DNA of 64,000 bases from Toxotes chatareus (GCA_016801885.1 CM028898.1:14792858-14856857); one strand, 5' to 3'. Positions 12,337 to 25,900 are shown, numbered from the stretch's first letter. Made by a program: numbers and translations. The notes: a model not told the origin generated them from the letters alone.

Positions 12337-13964
12337 CTGGTCTGGCTGGCTTTGAGTAAGCCGATAGCTTGTGAGAAAGAGAGATACATCAGGACAGTAC
12401 AGCAGTAGTACTAGCAGTGAAAACAGCAGACTGAGGAAGAATAGGTGGGATCATAGGGATTAGGGAGGCATGTTAGTGAGCTCTAGGAGTCCAACCTCAC
12501 CATCTACCACCTGCCTCAAGGTATGATATCTGTCACTACGCTTGGATTTAAACGGTTGTTTACATTGTCCTGTCACGCTAAATGAGGAAGGTATTTGTCT
12601 GAAGCAACTGCTGCCGAATGTAAAGTAAAAAGGTGCAGCTCCTTCCCCTCTCTGTCACCTCCCTCTGTAAGCTGAGGCAGGGTTGTGTTCTACTTCTCGT
12701 AATGTCCACGGAGACCTCCGATAGCAGGGAAACTCTCTCAGTTCCATATGGAGTGGACAGATGTGAGGAAAACATCAAGCACTCCCATGTTTGATTTCAA
12801 GGGGCGTGTCCCCTCGGATCCTTCAGGGGGCCTTGCAGCTCATCGTGTTAGGGAAATGTTCACACTCCAGATTTCTGCAGTACCTTTTCATTCTGATGGC
12901 TCTCTTCCTCTAACGCTTTCTTTTTTTTTTCTCCCTTAATGGAGATGTTGCCAAGGACCACGGTCTGAATGTCTGTCTCTAGCATTCCAGGTATTGAAAA
13001 GTCCTAATGCTTCATCTAGCAAGCCAAATGGTGTGTTTTGTGAGAGCATACTCAATTTTGCAGGTACTTAATGCAGCACTAAATAAAACTGTCCACTGTG
13101 TTTCAGCCCCATTTCAGGGTCTGCCTTCTGTAGATTAGGATTTACAGTAGGAGTCTTGAATAGTAGGAAAACTCAAGACTTTACAATTTTAGCAAATATA
13201 TGAAGAAATTTGAAGAAATGAAGAATTTTGCGAAGACATTTTATTGTAAGCCTGTGGGCTCAACGGGTAGTGTTTCTTTTTGTTTTTTTCACTGATCATA
13301 TCCCAGAACATTTTCTTTCTCGTAGGAGTGATTATTAATTTCAATCACCATCAAACTACTGCCATTCTGTTGTACAGAATGAAGCTGAAATCACAGAAGG
13401 ACTTTTATATCTAGCAGCAGTGATCTAAAGCCTGTGTTTGGTATTTTTTATTTACTGTTTTCTGTAACTGTTTCATTGTCAGAGCTTAGTCTGCACCTGC
13501 AGGAAAAAAATCACTATTGGCAAGGTGGCCAGAACACAGTTAGTAACTGTCTTCATAAAGCCAGCTCCAGTTTTTCTCTGTATTCTTTCTTTTTCTTCTC
13601 TAGGCCAGAAACAATATACAGAGGAACATGCCTGTATATATGACCCAAATGAATGTAGCATATTTTCTGTCTGGCGGGGGAAGCTGCCTCTCGTTGTGCG
13701 ATTGTGCCATTTAAACAGATCTGTTTCTCCCCAAATAAGTTGCAGTGTGCAGCAGGTGACAAATTGCTTCACAGAATGAGTTGATATTCTGGTGAAGTTA
13801 ATTAGACTTGCATCACATAATATTTTCACATGGCATAATATCTAGTGTCAGGTAAGTTGTCATTGAGAAGTGTGGCAAATTGACTTTCCTGTCACTGGTA
13901 AACCTTTATTATATCACAACAAGCTGTGTTGCTTATTGCTTTATTATTGGTTGACAGCAGTGTT

Positions 13965-14320
13965 AATTTTGGTACCAGTGTTTGATTTAGTTTCAGTCTT
14001 TTGATGAAAATGTGCATTAGTTTTAGTCAAATTTTAGTCATTTGATTTTTGTTAGTTTTATTCTACTTTTCCTCAGTCTCATTTTTGTCATTCGTTTTTA
14101 AGCTTTATGTCTTCAGCGCATTTTTAGGCCATAGCTGTTGCCATCTTTGTGTAGTCCCTTCGTCTGTCTTTCACATTATCATTCAGTTTTTATTCACTGA
14201 CGAAATATGTTTTTCAATTTGCCATAGCTCTTGTTTTAGTTTTGCTGTTGTCGTGAAATAAACATGTTGTCAACAAACATTTCTCGTCATAGTTTTCAAA
14301 ATCAACGTTGATTGACAGCC
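13965..14320. mobile_element. Degenerate dispersed repeat (nonautonomous, TAGTTTTAGTC-rich)
   Basis: The stretch is full of related words: TTTAGTTTCAGTC, TTAGTTTTAGTCAAA, TTTTAGTCATTTGA, then CACTGACGAAATATG, TCTCGTCATAGTTTTCAAAA and TCAACGTTGATTGACAG. These resemble a widespread fish repeat with TTTTAGTC and TTTTCGTC/GACGAAAA words, which I recall only in general terms. No open frame for a transposase is present, so this would be an old nonautonomous copy. Terminal repeats and target duplications are not clear. Its boundaries are approximate. Confidence 0.35.
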
Positions 14321-17300
14321 ACAGCGGAAAAGAGCAGGATTGATTAAGTCTAAGGATGTGAAGGTCTACAGTCAGGCTTACATTATACCACACTGTCATC
14401 AGCTTTCAGCTGAATAATGATGCCTTCCTTCTGTTACTATTCTGCAGTGGTTGGATCCTCAAGCCTGAGCTAATGGGATCACAACCTTTGCACCTCCACT
14501 TGCTTGTGCCACATATGCCCGCACATGTTTGCATGTGGTCCTGTAAGACCGCCATTAATATAATACATTACCTAGCTGAAATAATGTGCTTCCTTACCCA
14601 GTAGCTCTCTTTGTGTGGGGACCTTTTGATGTCACTCACACTGACAAATGACGTTCCATCATTTGTGAGACAGTGTCATTAGGATGGGTGGCTGTCAATA
14701 ATGAGCTTGAAAATCCAGCTTTTTAGTCAGAAAAATCAAAGGCCACTCTGAAGCTGACAGAACAAAAAGATCCCCTTTGAATGGTTCAAGCCTCCATTTG
14801 TAAACCTGATAAAAAATGCTTGTTCTGTAAAACAGTGGTTTCTGAACTTTTGGAGCGCTAAATTCTGGGATACACATCTGTCAAACAGGTTTTCTCCTGT
14901 GTACATTGCAGCATCACAAGTAGATTTGTGAAAGCACTCAGAATGGTTTTGCACTTGATTAGAAATCTTTATCTCAAGCAGTGATCCATTTGTGTTGGAA
15001 ATTGTATTTATTATGTACAATAACGTTTAAATGCAGTGCAGAATTGTATCTACAAAAAGCTCTTTTTAAACTTCACTTGGATGCTGCATGTGGGAGCAGA
15101 AACTAGTGTTGAAAGGGAGGGGGAAAAAAAGACATTGTTCTCTGGAGACCATCTGAAGATCAGGTCTTTGATGTGATCTGCTCCCATTGTGCTTTGCACT
15201 CCACAAGTTTCCCCTGACAAGGCAAAGATGCATCTTAAACTGAAGCACATATTTGTTTATGGATGAGGGGCCCAACATCATAAAGCAGCCTCCTACTCAA
15301 TCAGAAAGCTACCCGACTTTCCTCCTGCGTCAAAAGTTCCTGTCATCCTAACATGGTGCAGCTTTTTCTCCTGCAGCACTGTTGCTATGGTTAGAACTGG
15401 TGTTTTGGTTCTAGTGTCACAGAGAATGACTGATAGATCTTACAATATCTTAAACACAGTGAGATATCAGCAAAAAGCATCAGTGTGAGTTGTCACAAAG
15501 GTAACCGGTGTTGTTTCATTATAATGAAGGTGACAAAACATTTTGAGAGCTAATCCAAGGTGTCAGGAGGATAAATTAAAATTAATGAATAACATGCTCA
15601 CAGGAGCAGATGCTGCCATTTTTAGGCCTCATAACAGCTCTCTGTTTTATTTTATTTTTTATATACCACAAGGAAAATCTGTACATCTGCCTCTAACCCT
15701 TCGTTTGGTGAAGCCATCAATCAGTTTAGTAAAAACCTGCTGTTCAGGACTATGTAGACAGGTTACGGTCCCATGAATGTGACATGAATAGACTGAAAGC
15801 AGCACCTGTACTCTGTCTGTCACATTACAGTTATGTTAAAGGCAAGCGACAATGTCTGTGTTTGTGCTACATGTGTTAATTTGCATGTGTGTATATGTGT
15901 ACGTGTGTGAGGGATGCTGGGATAGCACATCATGCAGCAGTGACTGGATATTTGCTGTAGCTTAAGACTCATCGAATGTAAGGGAAATCAATATAGTTGA
16001 AGCGTTAGAGCCCTGTGGTAGGTCATGTCCCTACAAACTGCACTGGGCCCCTGCAGTGTTGTCCCAGTAGCTGGTAGGATTTGTACACGCAGACTGAGAT
16101 GCATTAAAGATGGACTGGGGGAGTGGGGGCAGGGGCAGTTTCAGGGTTGGCAGGTCTGGATTGCTCCTGGTGGACTGTACAAACGGCAGGGGAGGTGTTG
16201 AGGCTTAGGAAGGGGCTTCTAGCTCAATACTGTTTAATTAAAACACAAACAAGATTATTCCACTGAAGATTGGGCAAGATTGGATGTAAACCTGTGGAAG
16301 AAAAGGCAAAATTTACAACATGTTATTAGGACGATAGAGAGGTGAGCCCTGAGCTTGGGAGACAGAGGGTAAGATGGTGAAAACAAATAACTTTATATTA
16401 ATCAGAGAAGACTGCCTTTGTAGGTCTTAGATTTAACAACCCCCAATTCTCAAAAGATTATCCCAGCAATTCAGTTTCATTAGTGGAGACTGGCCACTGG
16501 GGCAGCTGTATAATACATGCCTTTACCAATTGATATCACAAAGGGAGAGATGATTTGACAGGCCTTTGACTGATACAGAATTGTGAGGTTTTGATTTCTC
16601 CAGCATTGTCTTTTTCTGCTTTTCCATGACATGAAAACGTTTGCCTGAATGAAGACAATCATCACATCATTCTAGCTTGTCCAGAATACGTTTATTGAAA
16701 TTCTGAAAGTGACTTTTAAAAGTTTTTGTCACCTCATGAGGGACACATAATCCCTCAACTGAAGCTAATAAATGACAGTCACCCAAGGTTATCATTGCAT
16801 GCAGTCACGTATTATTGTACCCTCTTTTATCCTCCTTTAAACCAAAGTTTCCCTTTTTAGAGGCATTAACCTGACATTAAATTTAAATGTTTTTGATTAA
16901 AACCAAAATACACGGGGTGATTGGAGCTAAGAGCCTCTTCAGTGAGTTATAGACTTTGTCGAGAATTTGAGGCTTAATTTATCTGCCTTCATGCAAAGTT
17001 ATCTGAAGGTCAAGAATGGTTGTAAATGAACAGTGGCATCATATTTGGGGTACGGATCCATTCTAGCAATTAATTGTTGGACCCCCTGCAGTCTTGTTGT
17101 CTTGACATAAGGTGGAAAGTGCATGGAGGAGATATTTCCACCCCTTGAGCACCAAGCCATGCAGCATTAAGTGATACCTTTCAATTAGTGAGTCCACCTC
17201 AGACAGTGGTGATGGGACAGCTTTACACCCCAGCGCCTGCACTGATGAGCGATTAAGCACCGAGCTGGAATGAAAACTAGTAGACCTTATAACGTATAAC

Positions 17301-18822
17301 AGCGTTACTGCATCTTACTGCAACAGCGTTTGACAGAGGTGTGGAATGTGTATGTGTCAAACTTTATGTGCGAGTGTGTGGGCGGTGTTAGGTCTGTGTG
17401 TGGGAGAAATGGACAGTAAAAATGAAAAAAAAAAAGAGACTGAGAGAGAGAGTGAGACCAAGTGTACCTTCATAAATCACATGCTAAGTGACTCTATTGA
17501 TCACAGATCATCATCAGTTTCTTCTTGCACATGCTCTAGTTTTAATTTTCAGGGATAAACTTTGGTATGAAAGCAATGCTGTTGCTTTGTTAACTAACCT
17601 CAGTGACAGGAGTGTTTTAATGTTGAAGGTCGGTTGCCGAAGGTTGAGAAACCAAAGTATACGGCTGAATGTTGACCCAGCTATGGTCCCTGACAGACTT
17701 GTATGCTTTCTCTATCGAACAATAAAAGATTTGTACAAACTGAACACCCTGAACCCGAATATTAGCTATGTCCCGGGAACTGTAGCACATCTTTTCATTA
17801 CCCAAATGCAGTCTCACAGAGTCAGAATTAGTGTGAGATTCTAACAATATTGTGATTCATGCTGGCACAGATAACAGCAGTACTGGGGGGCTAATTGAAT
17901 TTTCTCATTTCTAAGAAAAGGCCCAACAGTTTATGAGCGAGGTGAATTATTTGTATCTTGTTGCATATTAAACTGAACAAGCCTCTTCATTTGGTGCTGA
18001 CAACAGCTAGTGCTCCATCTCACTGTGGACTGTGCTGCTATGCTATTCTGGAACAGTGTGAGAGCCCATTACTCAAATTGGAGGCACAGACAAAGACCCG
18101 CTGCCACCAGTCCAGATGTCAAAGGCTTTTATGAAAATCCCTAATGTGATTCAACCTGATCCAACCAACAAAGACCTCTTGTATTTCACACAAACACAAT
18201 CAGAGTCTCTGTGATTGCAGCTGCTGAGCCCCTCATTATTGATAGATAAACAGCAGAGAGAAACAGCTGACTGCAGCACGATTACAACAAAATGCTCTGT
18301 GATAAGCATCAGAAAACCTGGCTTTATAACCTGCAGAGATGCCGACATGGTTCAATCAAGAGTAGATGCTTTCTTCACTTGTGCTTTGTCATTTGCATGG
18401 GAATCCTAATCATCAGTGTAATGTCTCTCAAAGCTCCTACAAGAGTGTGCTCTTTTTCTGGCTTGTTAACTTTAAGCTTCTTCTTGGTGCATGCTGACAT
18501 AATGGTGACTCACGAGATGGGTGGCTGTGAAGTCAGTTAAGCTCTGTAATGTGGTGCAACCTTCAAGCCACACATATTTCTTTTCCTTTACCTGTTGTTG
18601 CCAAACCACCTCTGGTGCATGAGTTATTTTTTACAGGCTACAAGTGGGCTGCTGGCATGACTTTTCCAGAGCACATGCTGCTTGTTCTCCATACAGCAAA
18701 ACGTTTTAAAATGGCCGGATATGACCATATGTAGTTACTTTTGCCTTCCTTCACCTTTCGTCTCCCCTTCAGCCCCTGGCTAGATCACTTGTCCACTGTC
18801 TGGTAGAAAACAACCTTCCAAC

Positions 18823-18825
<3 letters not shown>
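14321..18825. other. Unique noncoding DNA with a G-quadruplex motif
   Basis: No gene recognised. Simple repeats are limited to an 11-base A run followed by GA steps (17425-17452) and TG-rich words near 15880-15910. A G-quadruplex motif lies at 16117-16146. The 118-codon frame at 17488-17844 has ordinary amino acid composition but no recognisable domain, and I do not call it. Sequence around 16690-17000 is AT-rich and repeat-free with no other signal. Confidence 0.5.
16117..16146 (+). other. G-quadruplex motif
   Basis: Four G runs of 5, 5, 4 and 3 lie within 30 bp, separated by loops AGT, CA and CAGTTTCA (3, 2 and 8 bases). This fits a slightly relaxed intramolecular quadruplex rule. No promoter or gene end is visible nearby, so any function is open. 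Confidence 0.5.

Positions 18826-18890
<65 letters not shown>
18826..18890. repeat. Perfect (AG)n microsatellite, 65 bp
   Basis: About 32.5 uninterrupted AG units. It is the longest perfect dinucleotide array in the window, and its purity suggests it is length-polymorphic. The purine strand could form a triplex (H-DNA) structure. Confidence 0.95.
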
Positions 18891-18892
<2 letters not shown>

Positions 18893-21424
18893 AACACAGG
18901 GACACTCAGCACAAGAACAGCTGTGGGGCTAAATGAGGGCCATTCATCATTGTAAACTGATTTAAGGAACTGAATGCATATGCTGACGCGGCTGATCTGC
19001 CGATTAGTTCAATAATACCCAATAACACTAGGGCCTCTTTACTGAAAACTCTTTCATAGCAGAGATGTGATTTTGAAGGAATAATATGAGGAATCTTTTT
19101 ATGTTGCAAATGGATGTTAGTGTCTCTATTATAAAATATATATGAAAAGTCACTGAAGAGCAGAAATCTGCAAATGTGTCATCTGCTAAGTATAGCAGAA
19201 AACCCCTCCTTCATTCCTGGTTTTTCATTCATTTTGCATTGTTGCATTGTTCTGGACTATAATCATCTTGGCTCTGAGGAAGTGGCTTTTTACAGGCTGT
19301 TTTAAGGTTTCAGTTGGTTTTGAGGCCGCGGCCCCGAAGGCCTTACAAGGGGGTGAAGGCTCAACCCTGCTATTTCATCTCCATATATAGTCAGGCAGCT
19401 AGACCACAAAGTCAGGGCAGACTGCCTGTCTGGCGCTGGACTGGGTGTGGCCCACCCTGCTAGCACACAGTGGGCAGAAAGAAGGATGGAGAGTGCTTTG
19501 AGCTGCAGCACTTTCTCCTGTGTAAACTCTCACTGCTACTCATTTTACATGTCCTCAGAGCATGAGCTTAGCATGGAAATACAGCATTTTAAACCCCCTC
19601 CACATGTCTTGACACACATATCTCATAACCTAGATGTTGAAATATTAAAATTCACCCTGTTGAATATCAAACAGCATTGCATCAAACCCCCTGCTGCGTG
19701 TATTTTACAACAAGCCTATGCGGAAGCCTTGCAGTGCCCTCAGACGCCCTCGCTGCATGTCATTGGCCCTGTTTTTGTGACTGCCTGGTCAAAAGGTATT
19801 TAACGGAAGGAATTTAAGTACAGCAGTATATCAAAGAAAAGCGAGCTTCGCTGGAAGTAGATCAGGAGTGACAGCAGCATTTGCAAGGCTCTGTTGAAGA
19901 GATTGGGAGAGGGGGTAGAGCGCATCCCTGGAGACACAAGCCTCTTTGGGGCAGATGAGACGTTTCAACATATTTACTGTATGTATACACATGCATGCGC
20001 ACAAACCTTCCTCTCATCTCTCATCAATGACTTTCTTACACTGAATCTGAAAGAAGAAAAAAAAAACAATACACATAAACACACAGTTGCATGCAAAACA
20101 TCATCGCACGTACACACACACAAACACCCAGAGTTGTACCAGCTGGTCAGCCATGCAAGAGCATCGGGGAAAGGGAAAAAAAGAAGGAAGAGAGAGAAAG
20201 ATGAAGGGCACAGGTGGAAGTGACAAGGAAAAGAAAAAAATGTCACGCAGGAAAAACAAAGTGAGAGACTGATGATGCAAAAAGAGAATTAAGTAGTCTT
20301 TTTCACAGCATGCTCATCCTAGAAATTGGTTGACGTGAACTTCAGGTTCCATCTTTTTTGCCCCACCCTCCTCATGGGGCCCTTTCCAATGAAAGCTGTA
20401 TGGAGACAGGCATGCACATAGCACCTGACAGCAAAGACAACTTTTCTAAACTAGTAAGAATTAGTGTGTCGACTTTCTCTATGCCACAGCTGCTAAACGT
20501 CCCTTCTAACTTCACTTGTAAATGCCACCCTGTTCCAAAAGCGGATTAAAGCGTATGACGACTTTAGGCGTTTTTTTGAAAGGGAGACATAAGAATTGGC
20601 AGAGAGCGTGGTTGTGTTTGAGAGAGGGATAGGTAGAGATAGAGACTGTGTCTGCAGGAGGGTAGTATTGGCTGAAATTGGCTCAGTTATTTTCCCCTCG
20701 CACTCTTGACATCTAGAGGTGCGCGTGAGAGGCATTATGAATTCATAGGCTCCAGGGAAGCAAATGAGCTCCCGTCACCTGGAATTTACACGAGACAGAA
20801 ATCACTTATTCTCAATGTAGTATTTTTCCGTGGCACTTCCACGATAGGTTACCAGTTTTTTCTATGCCTCTTTCTTCTCATCTCTTCCCTTCCCCCATAA
20901 AATCTTTTCCACTGGGGCACAATTTCTGTGGCAACTTGGTCACACATTTGATTCAGTATTCTATATCGTCACTTTATTCAAAATCCACTTTTCCTCTGCT
21001 GTCCTTTCCCTAAGTAGGTCGCCTGTCTAACAGTACGACAAGCAAGCTGTAACCCTCTCCATTTAAATACCAGGGCCTGTACTGTAATAGAGGGCACTCA
21101 GAGGGGGCTGAATCCATAGCGTGGGTGAAGGAGGTACATGTGAATCAGTCTGAGCAGTGGACCTCTGGGGACCTCACTGGCCCACTTCATGAGAGTCAAC
21201 ATCAGGCCTCGTGTGGCACAAGTGCCAACTGGGTATTGAGACGGGATGGATGGACTGGGGGTGGGACAGCGCCCTGAGGGAGGCACCATAGAGATTTACC
21301 TATATCTGTCTCTGGTGTGTTTCCAGGGCCATCTCGGAGCTGAGAGCAGCCTGTGCTCGTCTTCCACAGCTTATTCCTGTCGCAACAGCTGGGGCATTAT
21401 TGTGGCTCTGATGTGTCTGATGTG

Positions 21425-21446
21425 CCCCCCCCACCCCCCCGACCCC
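21425..21446 (-). other. C-rich run, quadruplex-capable on minus strand
   Basis: C runs of 8, 7 and 4 are separated by A and GA. On the minus strand the G runs can supply four G-triplets within 22 bp. It lies in a GC-rich local context with no visible gene. Confidence 0.5.
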
Positions 21447-22357
21447 AGTGTGATCCTATAATCATAGTCACAATGGCCTTCTCATTTTACTCATAGTCTG
21501 CGTGACTTCTTTCGTTGGCTAAACATTCCAGACCCATAACCATCATCTGAGGCATGTATGTCATTCCATTATACCCACAACCCATATTCCACACTTAACC
21601 AATCATCCATTCCTCCATTCTGCTGTTCATTCCTCCATGGCTTCCTTCTGTTCCCCTTGTGCCTTCTCTCCATACCCTCATTCCCTCACACTTCGGTCAC
21701 CTGATACCCTTGATGGAGGTTTTCCCGCAGGCCCAAGGGCAAGCGGCTCTCCCCAAGGGCCCAAAGCCCTGCTAGCACCACATGGCCCAAAGGGTTCAGC
21801 TACCACAGGGGCCCTGGCCCCTCATGTTCAGGAGGTCACACTCTCTGACTCAGATGTTTCCTTTTGGTACATTTGTGTTTTCTCTTCAAACATAACTAAT
21901 CCCTCAAGCAGCTTCTCCTCTGACAAGGCTCTTCTTCACCGGATTTACTCAGGTGTTCCTTCAGTTTATTCATTTACCGTGTGGAATGCAGTGGAAATCC
22001 CACCTTAACACCGCGCCTGTGTTTCATGAGGAAACGGTGAAGTTGGATTCCAGCTTGGATTGCTTTTTTAGGAGCTCAAGGTTAAACATGGTTTGAAGAG
22101 ACATGCTTTTGAAATGTAAATCTTTGTGTTACTGCTGCCTAGGCAGCGAGATCTGTACAACTGAAAGCAGTGATCATGAAGTCCTCCCTGTCTTGGTTGG
22201 AGATATAAATCAGCCGCTGCCGAATTTCTGCTGACTGTCATAACTGACTGGTTCGTTAAACCCACAAATTACATTGGCGATGGACAGACAAAGCCTACTA
22301 GTTTTCAGCTATTGCAAGATTTAATTTAGAAGATTAAATAACAATCAGAATCCGTTT

Positions 22358-22408
22358 GAGATTTATTGATTTGATTAGCTTAGATGAGATTTATTGGCTT
22401 GATTAGAT
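22358..22408. repeat. Two-copy tandem duplication, period 28
   Basis: GAGATTTATTGATTTGATTAG at 22358 recurs at 22386 with two transitions (AT to GC at the twelfth and thirteenth bases). Both copies keep a TTGATTAG homeodomain-type core. The duplication probably arose by local slippage. Confidence 0.75.
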
Positions 22409-22742
22409 CGTCTTGTAGTATTGTTTGGAGTAGTTGCGCTAGTTTGACAGCAATAAAATATTGAACTGTCAATAGCAATCACTGAGGCAGTTGTTCAAAC
22501 ACAACATGTCTCACTGATAAAATATGAATTCCCCAATGTACACTGTATGATTAATCAAAACACTAGAAAGCAGCTACTAATTACTCCTGAGTGCTTATGA
22601 AACATTATGTCCATAAATAAGCATATTTATTTATACACAATTTGATTTCATTATTCAGTGTTTATAACCTATTGTTAATGTGTTTGTTTTGCCTCAGCTG
22701 TACTTGCAGTAATTATTTTTCTCATCAACATTTCAATGGGGC

Positions 22743-22760
22743 TTTTTTTTTTTTTTTTTT
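22743..22760. repeat. Poly(T) tract, 18 bases
   Basis: An uninterrupted T run of 18 bases followed by ACTTTTCTCAGG. The run plus CAG could mimic a 3' splice site, but the downstream frames contain early stops and I see no exon. Confidence 0.85.
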
Positions 22761-22779
22761 ACTTTTCTCAGGTTACAGG

Positions 22780-22960
22780 CCTTTCATAATTGATGTGTTT
22801 AAGCCTGGATGATGAATCTATTAATATCCTCATGTAAATTACTCTTGTGTCAAGCAAGCCACATATATTTATCACCCTGGCGGTTTTCTGATGAGGGAAG
22901 TTAAATTAAAACATTTTATCAGAGAAAAATTGGGACAACATAGTTTTTATGTGAGCTGTC
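22780..22960. promoter_or_regulatory. Candidate conserved noncoding element
   Basis: Repeat-free sequence rich in homeodomain and SOX-like cores: CATAATTGATG, CTATTAATATCC, GTAAATTACTC, AAGTTAAATTAAAAC, along with CACCCTGGCGG. It follows directly on the poly(T) tract. No open frame. Conservation is not tested. Confidence 0.28.
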
Positions 22961-25900
22961 GCTCGCTGTCATCTCTCTGCTTAAGCTGTGTAAACACGCA
23001 AAGTTTAAAAAAGGCAAGACACAAAGAGAAATACAGAGAGGAAAATATTGTTTAATCATTTAAGGACTCAGAAAGAAGTGAAATGAAATATCTGGGACAA
23101 ATGAAAAATCAATCAAAAAAAGCTGTCATGGGGGCCGTTTGAGCATTTCCACTGCCGTTTTAAGGCTTCGTTATCCACTTCAAAGAGAAGCCTCTGATCC
23201 ACTGAGAGGGGTTGGAAACACAGTTTTGATCCATTTGGCTAATTTTTAGTTGAAGTAAAACGTGGAGTAGTGTTTTTAGGTTCCAAATACAACTACAAAC
23301 TGTCCTCTAGAACTCTGATTGGTGAGAACAAGGCTCGTTGTTTTTACACAGAACATCATGCATGAAAAATTACAAACAAGTACTTGACAAATGTCATGCC
23401 TTGCACAAGCAGTCACGTTAATCGATGTCACAAGAATGTGTTTCATTAGGAAGGCTCTTTAAAAGAATTCATTACTCATGCTGCTCATGTTTTATATGCA
23501 GCCCCTCTTTCTCTCTGATTGATCCTTGTCCCACGGCCAGTATGTACTCAATGTACATGTTTCATGTGGTCAGCTCTCAGTAGCCTGGTCTAGACCTTTT
23601 ATTGGTGATTTCCAACGTATGTCTCCTTGCTTCAGCGGCGTGTGACTGAACAGGAATGTTTCTGCTCTCGCCCCCAAGCCAATCAATTACTGGCTGGGCC
23701 CTGCTGACCTGTGTTGCTCTTTAACCTTCACCTAGGAGTCCCATACAGTTCATGTTTTCATTGAGCAATTACACGTGGACCTTTCACTTGGTATGGTATT
23801 CCTATTTTGAAATATATGTTCCAACCAAAATTCCAACTCTGAAAAGGGTTCACTCAAGACTTGATGCAGCCCATTCAGAAACGTACTGGACCAGTGACTG
23901 AACAGGCAGATTAATATGGATGCAATTGCAGGCATTTTTTTTTCTTTTATCCTCAAACTCGCTAAATTTTTTTCTGATTTTTACTGCATAGTTGAGGAGA
24001 AGAGTGACATTTCCAAAAGATGAGAGAGTGCTGGCACTTGATGCTGTGATATCAGGAGCAGGGAGTTATTATTTAAACAGAAAGATTTAACGGATTTCTT
24101 TACTGTAATTCTTTTCATTGCCTCATCTAATCCACTTAAACCTACATCCTCCTACTAGGCTGTGGAAATGACCACATACACAGAGTGGTTCTTTGCATCA
24201 ATGTGTATGAGAAATAATTCCCTTATATAAGTTTGTTAGTTAGTTGGCCTAATTAACTAGAGAAAGATTGCTTATACTCACTTTACAGACTTTTTACTTT
24301 TTATTTCTGTTACTGTTTCCGTTACACTCTTCCCATTAATTTGGGAAAAAAAGAGGCAAAACACACATGTACTTTATTTTTGGATGCCTGGTTGTCAGGG
24401 TCATTGTGAAATAGAATTCAGGTTTAAGTGACAAGTGTGCAATTAGAGACATTACAGTAATTACTCACCCAGGATACATGAGCAGAACTCTGGCATGCTA
24501 ATCAGACCAGACAGCTTTGAACATGGGTGTCTCAGTTTACTGTTTAGTATGGCATCAGCCCTTTGAATTTTAATTAATGCACAATGTGATAAGTACATTA
24601 CTGTTGCCAATAGCAGGATGGAGAATCTTCACAGAATGGGAACATTGGAATGCTATAAGGATGGTTTATGCCAAGAGAAGCAAAACTCTGTTTGCATCCT
24701 GTTTTATGGTCATTATTACATGTTGTTAGCGGTGTGAATAAGATCACTGTGGGATGGCACACAAATAAGAGTTTTTCTGGCATGATATGTGATTGAGTCC
24801 GGGGGATATTTTTGGCATCCTTGGTCAGTCTCTTTGGCAAAACTTAAAAGACCAGAGGCAACAGAAAGAACAAGGAAACTTCAAGTCAAGGGCAGACCTC
24901 AGCGCCAAGGCCTAATAATCTCCCCAGGTACAGTAGCTTTTGCTTTTATGGTCAACATAGCACTGGGTAGATGATAGGATGGTTATATAAGGCAAACTTA
25001 ATCTCATGGTGAGGCTGGGTGACCAAAATCAAGAGGTTTTTCTTGGAAGCACAGAATGTACACGGCAAATTCAATGTAAATCTGGCCATTAGTTAAACAC
25101 GTTGGTTACAAACAATCAAACCAGCAAATAGAGGGACCGAGAGGGAGGTGGTAGCTAATGTAAGACAAAAATCTGTGATTTAGGAAGAGAAGCTGGTGAG
25201 AGGGAGATAGAGAGTCATAGGAAAAATAGATTTTGGTGAAACATGAAAGACATAGGCGATCAATACGAGAAAGAGACATTCAAAGAGAAACATAGCTAAC
25301 ACAAAACTAAGAGAAGGACACGACAGGAGTAAAGGGTGTTCAAGGAAGCAGTAAAAGAAGTGCCAAAGGCTGTGCGGTGGGAACAAGAGCAACAGATGTG
25401 CTTTAAATTAGCCTGGTTCGAGGAATGTAGCCTGTGAAAGAGGCCAGAGATAGTGACCCTCAGCCTTGCAACCTGATCCCCATTGGCACAAGCGTCTCTT
25501 TTGTGGTCTGTCTCACTCCCCCTCACCCTCCCCCGAACCTCAGCACAATGAGTTTGCTGGGTGCTTCAGACCACTCCAATCAGACCAGAATAGCAGGCAG
25601 CAGGAACGCATCGGCCCTTGCTCCCAGAAACGCTCAGTAAAAGCTAGCTCAGCTCCCCAGCGCTCTGCTTTGTGCTCTAGTTTGTCCTTCATTAGCCGAG
25701 GCCTGGCGTTCAACTAATGATCACTGTTTCCTCTTTCTTCCTTCAACTCAAGTACAGTGGTTGTGCTCGTTTGTCTCTGTCTGTGAGCGGGAACTGGATG
25801 ACAATGACGTTCAAACCGTGTAGCATGAATACATCATTGCTCTCATTCGCTCATTGCACGCAGAATTACAATGTGACACCTTTTGACCTTCTGGACAGAT

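Larger units (their letters stand above)
10241..13960. other. Unique noncoding DNA
   Basis: No gene recognised. It contains a 14-base A run (10460-10473), a 29 bp palindrome (11248-11276), a pyrimidine stretch (about 11900-11960), a DR1-type site (12324-12336) and a ten-base T run near 12921. The frames at 11007-11264 (85 codons) and 13479-13829 minus (116 codons) have mixed composition but no recognisable domain and no convincing splice or start context. Confidence 0.5.
18891..22740. other. Unique noncoding DNA, locally GC-rich
   Basis: No gene recognised. It holds a ten-base A run (20057-20066), short CA words (about 20111-20122), a purine-rich stretch (about 20160-20265), GC-richer segments (about 21090-21450 and 21715-21840), a C-rich quadruplex-capable run (21425-21446) and a 28 bp tandem pair (22358-22408). 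The frame at 21637-22008 encodes a Gly/Pro/Ala-rich patch from local GGCCCAAGGG repeats. It lacks a regular Gly-X-Y pattern, so it is not collagen. Confidence 0.5.

Noticed and set aside
17488..17844. Plus-strand 118-codon frame with ordinary composition
   Set aside because: No recognisable domain, no splice or promoter context. A translated search would decide it.
21715..21840. Gly-Pro-Lys-rich patch resembling collagen
   Set aside because: Gly is not at every third residue. The pattern comes from imperfect repetition of GGCCCAAGGG.
25410..25432. GGTTCGAGG, a tRNA B-box-like string
   Set aside because: No A box or cloverleaf at the right distance.
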